A stretch of DNA of 10,117 nucleotides from contig JALWQS010000157.1 in the NCBI GenBank assembly GCA_027083015.1, forward strand, positions 440-10,556. Reading direction: 5' to 3'. Under the pieces are notes generated by a model. It was not told the DNA's origin. It worked only from the letters and a program-made list of their open reading frames with translations, and did not search any database. This document shows, in pieces, positions 5,380-10,117 of this stretch (the stretch's first letter is position 1; the number at the start of each line of letters is the position of its first letter). This stretch comes from Candidatus Woesearchaeota archaeon. Lineage in GTDB: Archaea > Nanobdellota > Nanobdellia > Woesearchaeales > UBA11576. The translations under genes were made by a program, and so were the position numbers.

Positions 5380-5961
5380 ATGAAAGAAAAACTGCTCCTT
5401 CACGTCTGTTGCGGACCATGCGGAACACACAGCATATCAGTGATGAAAGAAAAGTATGACGTAACAGCATACTGGTACAACCCGAACATACACCCTTATG
5501 GAGAATACGAAAAGAGACTTGATTCAGCAAATATCGTAGCGAGAAATCTTGAAGTGCCGCTGATAGAAGATGATTATGAAGTTGAGAATTGGTTTGATCA
5601 GATCAAAGGGTTTGAAGAGGAACCAGAAGGAGGAAAAAGATGCACGATATGTTTTGCGATGCGGCTGAAAAAAACAGCAGAGTATGCAAAAGAACATGGG
5701 TTCAAGTACGTAACCACCACTATGACCATATCACCCCATAAGAACGCAGAACTGATAAACAAGCTGGGACAATTCCACTGCAAAAACAACGGAGTGAAAT
5801 GGATAGACAGCAACTTCAAGAAAAAAGATGGATTCAGAAGATCAGTAGAGATGTCAAAAGAGATGGGACTATACAGACAAAGATTCTGCGGGTGCTTCTA
5901 CTCAAGAAATCCTGAAGGAAACAACCAAGAACACCAAAAGAACAAGGATAAACAAGAATGA
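5380..5961 (+). CDS. queH: Epoxyqueuosine reductase QueH
   Basis: QueH carries out the last step of queuosine synthesis, reducing epoxyqueuosine in tRNA position 34 to queuosine. The 193-residue protein has the family features in order: N-terminal HVCCGPC (C10, C11, C14), YGEYEKRL (about 41-47), RCTICF (C88, C91), TTTMTISPHKN, and the C-terminal RFCGCFYS (C170, C172). These cysteines are those expected to bind the iron-sulfur cluster and adjacent metal. Length is typical, with an extra hydrophilic tail after the last motif. The gene starts a plus-strand series with a glycosyltransferase 18 bases downstream. It appears leaderless, with a TATA-like box 26 bases upstream. QueA, the enzyme making its substrate, is encoded 1.3 kb away on the other strand. 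Confidence 0.95.
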   Translation: MKEKLLLHVCCGPCGTHSISVMKEKYDVTAYWYNPNIHPYGEYEKRLDSANIVARNLEVPLIEDDYEVENWFDQIKGFEEEPEGGKRCTICFAMRLKKTAEYAKEHGFKYVTTTMTISPHKNAELINKLGQFHCKNNGVKWIDSNFKKKDGFRRSVEMSKEMGLYRQRFCGCFYSRNPEGNNQEHQKNKDKQE

Positions 5962-5979
5962 TGAAGTAATAAAGATAAG

Positions 5980-6675
5980 ATGACAGAACAAGAAGATGTA
6001 CAAAGCGGAACTATGACAAGGATAAGCCTGGTCATACCTGCAAAAGATGAAGAAAAGACCATAGGGCAGGTGATAGAAGAAGCTATTGAATGGGCAGGTG
6101 AAAATATAGATGAAATTATCGTCGTAGATGATGGAAGCGACGACAGGACAGGAACAATAGCAAAAGAGAAAGGGGCTAAAGTCATAAGGAACGAAAAAAG
6201 CCTGGGAGCAGACAAGGCAGTACAAGAAGGGATAGAAAACTCCTCTAATGATATCATCATGACCATAGATGCGGATATGGAACACGATCCGAGAGACATC
6301 AGAAGATTCATAAGCCTATTTGAAGAGAACAAACCTGATATTATCGTCGGAAAAAGAAAAATCCTGCCAAGAAAAGGAGAGAGAGTACTATCAAAATTCT
6401 TTGAGGAATTCTATGGGATAAAAGACGTACTATGCGGGATGCGACTGATAGATAAAAAAGTCTTCAAAGACTGCATAAACTTCTCTTCCGGAGACATGCA
6501 CGGCATGGGATTCTATATAGATGCCGGAAAGAAAGGAAAAAAGATACTTAACTGCCCATTGACCGAGATGAGACGAAGAGAAGGAGCAAGGATCGGAGAT
6601 GATGAGACAGTAGACAGGAAATGCATGGAATGGCTGGTCAAAGTATTGAAGAAACACCTGGAAGAACCACAATAG
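5980..6675 (+). CDS. GT2 family glycosyltransferase, dolichyl-phosphate-mannose-synthase-like
   Basis: The 231-residue protein is a GT-A fold glycosyltransferase using a nucleotide sugar. It begins its fold with ISLVIPAKDEEKTI, has EIIVVDDGSDDRT for nucleotide binding (45-57), the metal-binding DAD (97-99) in TIDADMEHDP, and a late segment GDMHGMGFYIDAGKKG as in DPM1-like enzymes. There is no membrane segment, so it is a soluble or peripheral type. Its acceptor (dolichyl phosphate or another lipid or glycan) is not shown by the sequence. The ATG at 5980 is used; the one at 6013 begins nearer the conserved fold and is possible. Neither has a good ribosome binding site. It follows queH by 18 bases and precedes the Nudix gene by 46. 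Confidence 0.88.
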   Translation: MTEQEDVQSGTMTRISLVIPAKDEEKTIGQVIEEAIEWAGENIDEIIVVDDGSDDRTGTIAKEKGAKVIRNEKSLGADKAVQEGIENSSNDIIMTIDADMEHDPRDIRRFISLFEENKPDIIVGKRKILPRKGERVLSKFFEEFYGIKDVLCGMRLIDKKVFKDCINFSSGDMHGMGFYIDAGKKGKKILNCPLTEMRRREGARIGDDETVDRKCMEWLVKVLKKHLEEPQ

Positions 6676-6725
6676 TATAAGGAAACGCATAAGGAAACGA
6701 AGATGGTATAAGGAGACGAAGATGA
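6676..6725 (+). repeat. Short direct repeats duplicating the Nudix ribosome binding site and start
   Basis: Three related units follow the glycosyltransferase stop: TATAAGGAAACG at 6676, CATAAGGAAACGAAGATGG at 6688 and TATAAGGAGACGAAGATGA at 6707. The second and third match at 16 of 19 positions, and each holds an AAGGA-type site and an ATG. The second ATG (6703) opens a frame of only two codons, ATG-GTA-TAA. The third ATG (6722) starts the Nudix gene. Confidence 0.75.
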
Positions 6726-7240
6726 TAGCTCACGACCCAAAAGAAATAATAGCAGTTGTCGATGATGATGACAAAATCATAGGGACAGCGACAAGAGAAG
6801 AAGCACATACAAAAAGGCTTTTACACAGAGAAGTATATGTCTATATCATCAATGATGGGAAAGTGCTGCTGCAAAAAAGAAAGGACAACGGCCTGTGGGA
6901 CCACTCTGTAGGAGGACACTTTCCTGCGAAAGAAACTTATCTGCAAGGGGCGATAAGAGAGACAAAAGAAGAACTAGGAATAAAAGTCGCTGAAAAAGAC
7001 CTCAAATTCTTAGGGAAAGAAAGGTATGAAAAGATAAAACCAGACTCAGCAAACCTAAGATTCATCAAGATCTACCTGATAGAAAAAAACTTTGACTTCA
7101 AACCCGACGGAAAAGAAGTGGAAAGAGCGGAATATTTCGGGAAGAAAGAGATAGAAGAACTCCTGAGAAGCTCGGAAAAAGTGATGACCACGAGCTTACA
7201 ATATTTTCTGAAAAAATACATAATGCAAATGCTAAGATAA
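6722..7240 (+). CDS. Nudix hydrolase, IDI/YfcD-like
   Basis: The 172-residue protein has a complete Nudix box (G65, E71, R79-E80, E83-E84, G86) within GGHFPAKETYLQGAIRETKEELGI, the magnesium-binding catalytic motif that splits nucleoside diphosphate-X substrates. The N-terminal part, EIIAVVDDDDKIIGTATREEAH followed by LLHREVYVYI and GLWDHSVGGHF, resembles the branch that includes YfcD and type 1 isopentenyl-diphosphate isomerase. It lacks clear evidence for isomerase activity, so the substrate is open. AAGGAGA seven bases before the ATG at 6722 fixes the start. It is the last gene of the queH series and faces queA convergently, with 53 bases between stops. Confidence 0.9.
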   Translation: MIAHDPKEIIAVVDDDDKIIGTATREEAHTKRLLHREVYVYIINDGKVLLQKRKDNGLWDHSVGGHFPAKETYLQGAIRETKEELGIKVAEKDLKFLGKERYEKIKPDSANLRFIKIYLIEKNFDFKPDGKEVERAEYFGKKEIEELLRSSEKVMTTSLQYFLKKYIMQMLR

Positions 7241-7293
7241 GCCTATAAGAGAATAAGACCCAGAAAGATCAAGCAAAAGATTATCAGGATGAA

Positions 7294-8361
7294 TCATCGC
7301 ATCAAAAGCATAGCATCACCGAAAGAATAAAAACGGTACTTGTTCCTAATGGCCTCCCGGTAAGCATTATCTATCACTTCTTTAGAGGCAAAAGCACTGA
7401 CCAGCATCAAAAGAGTAGACTTAGGTAAGTGAAAATTAGTGATAAGCATATCAGCACGACACTTAAAATCATAAGGAGGATAGATAAAAATATCAGTAGA
7501 GCCTCTCATCGCTCTAATGATGCCCATCTCTGAAGAAGCAGACTCAAGAGCCCGCAAAGTCGTGGTGCCGACGAGAATAAGACGACCACGACGATTATTG
7601 ATGATGCTGGCAGAAGACTCAGAGATCTCAAACTCTTCAGAATGCATCTTATGATCCCTTATATCAGATTCTTTAACAGGAAGAAAGGTACCATAACCAA
7701 CATGCAACGTAATCATACAAACACCAACGCCCTTAGACTCAATCTTCTGAAGAAGTTCAGGAGTAAAATGAAAACCAGCAGTAGGAGCGGCGATACTGCC
7801 CGGAGTCTTAGCATAGACAGTCTGGTACTGAGAACGGACAAGATCCCTATTATCTATAGTCTGCGGTACGCGGATATAAGGAGGAAGAGGCATCTCACCG
7901 ATCTCAGGTAACAAAGGCTGAGGATCCTTATTGAACTCGACGATAAAATTCATACCGCTTCTCTCAGCAACAACAGCAGTAAGACCCTCAGGAAAGACAA
8001 ACTCATCACCAAGGCGGACCCTATTGCAGGTAATCTGAACCTCATAGAGCTTAGTATCAAAACGCTTACTAAGGATAAAAGAAGCCTTAGCGCCAGAAGA
8101 CTTGTGACCTCGCAAGCGACAAGGATCAACCTTAGCCTCATTAAGGACCAAAACATCACCAGGCTCAAAAAAATCAACAATATCAGAGAACCTCTTATGC
8201 TGAACATTAAGACCATCAACAACCATAAGCTTAGAGCCTGAACGATCCTTAAGAGGTTCCTGAGCTATAAGCTCTTTAGGAAGATCATAATCATAATCAG
8301 AGAGCTGAAAAGATACTTCAGACACTTTTTTTTCAGTTTTTTCAGACATATCAGGCAGCAT
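7294..8361 (-). CDS. queA: S-adenosylmethionine:tRNA ribosyltransferase-isomerase QueA
   Basis: QueA transfers and rearranges the ribose of S-adenosylmethionine onto preQ1 in tRNA, giving epoxyqueuosine. The start at 8361 gives 355 residues, the usual length. Conserved blocks appear in order: YDLPKELIAQEPLKDRSGSKL (about 25-45), VPLPPYI-like MPLPPYIRVP (157-166), YQTVYAKTPGSIAAPTAGFHFT (179-200), TLHVGYGTFLPV, DHKMHSE, GTTTLRALES, TDIFIYPPY, and ITNFHLPKSTLLMLVSAFA (307-325). One block usually read as FNDTRV is LNEAKV here. The open frame extends to 8463, but a TATA box 27 bases before 8361 and family length favour the shorter form; 8349 is a second option. Queuosine genes are typical of bacteria, so its presence in an archaeal setting suggests transfer. 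Confidence 0.95.
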   Translation of the reverse strand: MLPDMSEKTEKKVSEVSFQLSDYDYDLPKELIAQEPLKDRSGSKLMVVDGLNVQHKRFSDIVDFFEPGDVLVLNEAKVDPCRLRGHKSSGAKASFILSKRFDTKLYEVQITCNRVRLGDEFVFPEGLTAVVAERSGMNFIVEFNKDPQPLLPEIGEMPLPPYIRVPQTIDNRDLVRSQYQTVYAKTPGSIAAPTAGFHFTPELLQKIESKGVGVCMITLHVGYGTFLPVKESDIRDHKMHSEEFEISESSASIINNRRGRLILVGTTTLRALESASSEMGIIRAMRGSTDIFIYPPYDFKCRADMLITNFHLPKSTLLMLVSAFASKEVIDNAYREAIRNKYRFYSFGDAMLLMR

Positions 8362-8381
8362 GAAGATTCGGGAGAAACCAT

Positions 8382-8393
8382 CATTTATAAAAG
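8382..8393 (-). promoter_or_regulatory. TATA-like box of queA
   Basis: The minus strand reads CTTTTATAAATG, centred 27 bases before the ATG at 8361 with no ribosome binding site, so queA is probably leaderless and separate from the zinc-ribbon gene upstream. Confidence 0.6.
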
Positions 8394-8463
8394 TAGTCGT
8401 AAGAAACAAAAAGATCATCAAGCAAAAACAACCAAAATTCAGTGGGCAACAATTACTTAACAA

Positions 8464-8799
8464 TTACTTATAACTCTTGCCTTCAGCAAAGAAATTCTCA
8501 CTGCCGCAATTAGGGCAGAAACGGATATTAAAATCCTCACGACGTTTGAAAGAGAACTTACAATCAGCACACTTATAATGATAGACAGCAACACGGGACA
8601 TCAGACGACGCTTCTTCTCTAGCTCCTCCTGCTCCTTCTTCTGCTTCTCATAACAATCATTACAGAACATCAGACTGCCTTCAGCATGCATCACATCTTC
8701 AGGATACTCAATACCACACCTGCTACAAGCGACAACATCATAAGAAGGCTCTTCCTCTTCTTTACTAAAAATCCCTTTTAACCAATCACTGAAACCCAT
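8464..8799 (-). CDS. Double zinc-ribbon protein, unknown function
   Basis: The 111-residue protein has two four-cysteine zinc sites: C25/C28 with C46/C49 (ACSRCG, FCNDCY) and C77/C80 with C95/C98 (KCADCK, FCPNCG). They are joined by a charged helix, EKQKKEQEELEKKRR, likely a short coiled coil. The N-terminus MGFSDWLKGIFSKEEEE looks like an amphipathic helix plus an acidic stretch. Such proteins often bind nucleic acids or other proteins, but I cannot name a family or a role. The gene ends 102 bases before queA on the same strand. Right after its stop there is an 11-base direct repeat, AAGTAATTGTT, twice. Confidence 0.8.
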   Translation of the reverse strand: MGFSDWLKGIFSKEEEEPSYDVVACSRCGIEYPEDVMHAEGSLMFCNDCYEKQKKEQEELEKKRRLMSRVAVYHYKCADCKFSFKRREDFNIRFCPNCGSENFFAEGKSYK

Positions 8800-8821
8800 T
8801 TCTACACAAGAGTAGTATAAC

Positions 8822-8834
8822 TTATTTAAAAAAG
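8822..8834 (-). promoter_or_regulatory. TATA-like box of the zinc-ribbon gene
   Basis: CTTTTTTAAATAA on the minus strand, centred about 28 bases before the ATG at 8799, fitting a leaderless or nearly leaderless mRNA. The strand composition of the window changes directly after this point. Confidence 0.55.
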
Positions 8835-8872
8835 TTTGTATTTGGTTTTTATTGTCTTTTTTCTCTTGGTGT

Positions 8873-9532
8873 CTATATGTGGTATTGATGTTTAAAAATG
8901 TTTCGTTCTTCTAATAAGTTTATCATCAACAGTCCTTTGTTTCTTTGGTTTTTTCTTAAATAAAAGTTGTGCAGGGTGTTTATGTGTTTATGCTGGCTTA
9001 AATATGCTTTTTCGCTTATGCTGAATTGGTCTCCTAGTGTTTCGTCCATATCTGAGAAAAAGAATCTTCTTCCACAATATGTTTGATATTTCATATACGC
9101 TTTTCCGTTTATTCCTCTCTTCCTTATTTCATTATTGAAACATTTATCGAGGTACTTTCTTCTAAAGACATCGCTCCAGACAACAGTTGTCATTACTTTT
9201 TTTCCTTTGCTTACGAACAAGAAGCCTTTATTTTGAATTATTGTTTGTTTGTTTTTTTGTATGTAATTTTTTATTTCTTGATAGAGTTTTTTGCCTATGA
9301 GGTAATTTAATTGTTTTTTGGTTTTGCTTTTTCTAGCTGGTATGTGGATGTTTGTTTCGCTAATTTGCCAATCTTCAAGTGTTAGAGCTTCTTTTGGTCT
9401 TAATCCTCTACCCCATGTTAAAAGAAATATTAATGAATCTCTTTCTGCTTGTTTTTTTCCGTTGTTCTTTATAAAAGATTTTAATTTTAAGTATTCTTCC
9501 CTCGTCGGGATATATGGCTCGTGGTTTATCAA
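8873..9532 (-). CDS. Tyrosine recombinase/integrase, catalytic domain only
   Basis: The 219-residue product is a site-specific tyrosine recombinase catalytic domain. The first catalytic arginine is R45 in WGRGLRPKEALTLEDW, a candidate lysine lies in ARKSKTKKQ (68-73), the second arginine block is YQTYCGRRFFF (R155 or R156, with the usual HxxR histidine replaced by tyrosine), and the final block is LSQHKHINTLHNFYLRK (H181, Y191). It begins at the domain boundary (PYIPTREEYLKL), so the N-terminal DNA-binding core domain is absent. The start is TTG at 9532 directly after an in-frame TAA, and no clear ribosome binding site precedes it. It could be a short but active enzyme or the C-terminal part of a split integrase. 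Codon use ends in A, unlike the other minus-strand genes. Confidence 0.72.
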   Translation of the reverse strand: MINHEPYIPTREEYLKLKSFIKNNGKKQAERDSLIFLLTWGRGLRPKEALTLEDWQISETNIHIPARKSKTKKQLNYLIGKKLYQEIKNYIQKNKQTIIQNKGFLFVSKGKKVMTTVVWSDVFRRKYLDKCFNNEIRKRGINGKAYMKYQTYCGRRFFFSDMDETLGDQFSISEKAYLSQHKHINTLHNFYLRKNQRNKGLLMINLLEERNIFKHQYHI

Positions 9533-9588
9533 TTAAATCCCCCCTGGATTTTACCACGATTGAGATCGTTCCTTGCTAAACCTCAATC
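9519..9588. repeat. Nested inverted repeats at the 5' end of the recombinase gene
   Basis: Three inverted repeats cluster here. TCGTGGT (9519-9525) pairs with ACCACGA (9553-9559); inside it AAATCC (9535-9540) pairs with GGATTT (9546-9551). ACGATTGAGATCGT (9556-9569) is a 5-bp hairpin or palindrome. GATTGAG (9558-9564) pairs with CTCAATC (9582-9588). They span the TTG start codon. Candidates are a recombinase binding or attachment site, an operator, or RNA structure controlling translation. Confidence 0.6.
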
Positions 9589-9780
9589 ATTTATTACTTT
9601 TTCGTAAAAAAATGTGGTTCTTAACTTTTGTTTTAAATTTTTTAAAAATTATAAGGCGCTCTTTGTTTTTCCTTTAGTTTTTGGTTTTAGTTTTTCTTCT
9701 AGTTGGGTATTCTATTTGATATTTTTCAAAACGATAAAAACGCCCCCTAGTTTGATCATTTTTCGCTGATGGAAAAGCAA
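9589..9780. other. T-rich intergenic stretch without a gene
   Basis: Between the recombinase gene and the antitoxin promoter the plus strand is T-rich with many stops in all frames. I see no RNA gene and no further repeats. The T runs could terminate transcription entering from the left, and a promoter for the recombinase should be here, for example around the A/T-rich stretch at 9631-9652. Confidence 0.5.
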
Positions 9781-9781
9781 T

Positions 9782-9793
9782 CTTTTTATATGT
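9782..9793 (+). promoter_or_regulatory. TATA-like box of the toxin-antitoxin operon
   Basis: CTTTTTATATGT would start a transcript near 9813. A second candidate, TATTATTTT at 9805-9813, would give a leaderless mRNA starting at the GTG. The palindrome AGGTGACACCT (9829-9839) overlaps the start codon and is a plausible site for autoregulation by the AbrB-type antitoxin. Confidence 0.35.
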
Positions 9794-9830
9794 TCCTAAT
9801 GGTTATTATTTTTCGGAATAATCGGAAAAG

Positions 9831-10097
9831 GTGACACCTCTGACAGAAAATAAATATCGACTTAAAATAGGATCTAAGGGGGAGATATATACAACGAAAG
9901 AGATAAGAAAACAAATTGGACTGAAACCATCAAGCGAAGCGATTGGAATAATAACTAAGGATGGCCTTCTCATAAAGCCAAAAAAATCCCTTAAAAACTT
10001 AATCAAAAAGAGAAAACCACTCATAAAAATAACAATAGAAGAGTTCGAAAGACTATCAGAGGAAGTCCAACAGGAGAGACTAAAAAATGAAGAATAA
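9831..10097 (+). CDS. vapB: AbrB/SpoVT-type antitoxin (VapB-like)
   Basis: The 88-residue protein starts with GTG. Its N-terminal half is a swapped-hairpin AbrB DNA-binding domain: YRLKIGSKGEIYTTKEIRKQ followed by IGLKPSSEAIGIITKDGLLIKP (about 9-50). The rest is a charged helical tail (ITIEEFERLSEEVQQERLKNEE) of the kind that wraps and inhibits a toxin. Its last 11 bases overlap the start of a PIN-domain frame, so the two are translated together. Proteins of this type usually repress their own operon, and a palindrome lies at the start codon. A plain transcriptional regulator is possible, but the overlap makes the antitoxin role much more likely. Confidence 0.85.
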   Translation: MTPLTENKYRLKIGSKGEIYTTKEIRKQIGLKPSSEAIGIITKDGLLIKPKKSLKNLIKKRKPLIKITIEEFERLSEEVQQERLKNEE

Positions 10098-10117
10098 AAT
10101 TCTAATAGACACAACAT
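10087..10117 (+). CDS. vapC: Start of a PIN-domain toxin (VapC-like), cut by window end
   Basis: An ATG at 10087, inside the end of the antitoxin gene, opens the frame MKNKILIDTT before the window ends. A hydrophobic strand followed by aspartate is how PIN domains begin, the aspartate being the first metal-binding residue. PIN toxins of VapBC pairs are RNases cutting tRNA or rRNA. Only ten residues are visible, so the call rests mainly on the AbrB partner and the overlapping start. Confidence 0.65.
   Translation, partial: MKNKILIDTT

Noticed and set aside
5898..6332. Minus-strand open frames opposite the glycosyltransferase
   Set aside because: They are rich in F, S and L as expected for the complement of an acidic, lysine-rich gene, and they overlap a GT2 gene with clear motifs.
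8362..8463. N-terminal extension of QueA
   Set aside because: The open frame continues upstream, but the extra residues are hydrophobic and unlike the family, and the region contains the TATA box expected for a start at 8361.
9530..9600. tRNA gene as integration target
   Set aside because: Hairpins are present, but no T-arm GGTTC-type motif, acceptor stem or complete cloverleaf could be formed on either strand.

Overview
The window most likely comes from an archaeon. Four kinds of evidence point there. (1) Families: an Ogg2-type 8-oxoguanine DNA glycosylase, a DUF211 protein beside a VIT1-like membrane protein, a 66-residue one-cluster ferredoxin of the Pyrococcus type, and an AbrB/PIN toxin-antitoxin pair. 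(2) Promoters: several genes have a TATA-like box about 25-30 bases before the start codon and no ribosome binding site, as in leaderless archaeal mRNAs. (3) Other genes use GGAGG-type sites. (4) Many genes are small and compact. A DPANN-type lineage is possible, but this is inference.

Layout. 1-2850: the tail of an unknown plus-strand gene, then minus-strand genes for Ogg2, an alpha/beta hydrolase with a damaged-looking N-terminus, a small CxxC protein and a thioredoxin-reductase-like flavoprotein. 2850-3400: a divergent intergenic region with a 14-bp repeat array that forms the predicted leader of the ferredoxin gene. 3400-5025: three minus-strand genes (DUF211, VIT1-like transporter, DJ-1/PfpI lipoprotein), possibly concerned with metal and oxidative stress. 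5060-5380: a gene-free stretch with two related stem-loops and a terminator-like hairpin directly before queH. 5380-7240: plus-strand queH, a GT2 glycosyltransferase and an IDI-like Nudix hydrolase. 7294-8800: minus-strand queA and a double zinc-ribbon protein. 8835-9800: a T-rich segment with a tyrosine recombinase. 9831-10117: a vapB-like antitoxin overlapping the start of a vapC-like PIN toxin cut by the window end.

The main functional theme is the end of queuosine synthesis. QueA makes epoxyqueuosine and QueH reduces it to queuosine. Both lie here 1.3 kb apart and facing each other, in an apparently archaeal genome, where archaeosine would be the usual 7-deazaguanine modification. A second theme is redox and metal handling (flavoprotein reductase, ferredoxin, DUF211/VIT1, PfpI, Ogg2). 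The right end looks like an accessory insertion: its strand composition flips relative to the rest of the window and it carries a recombinase next to a toxin-antitoxin pair.
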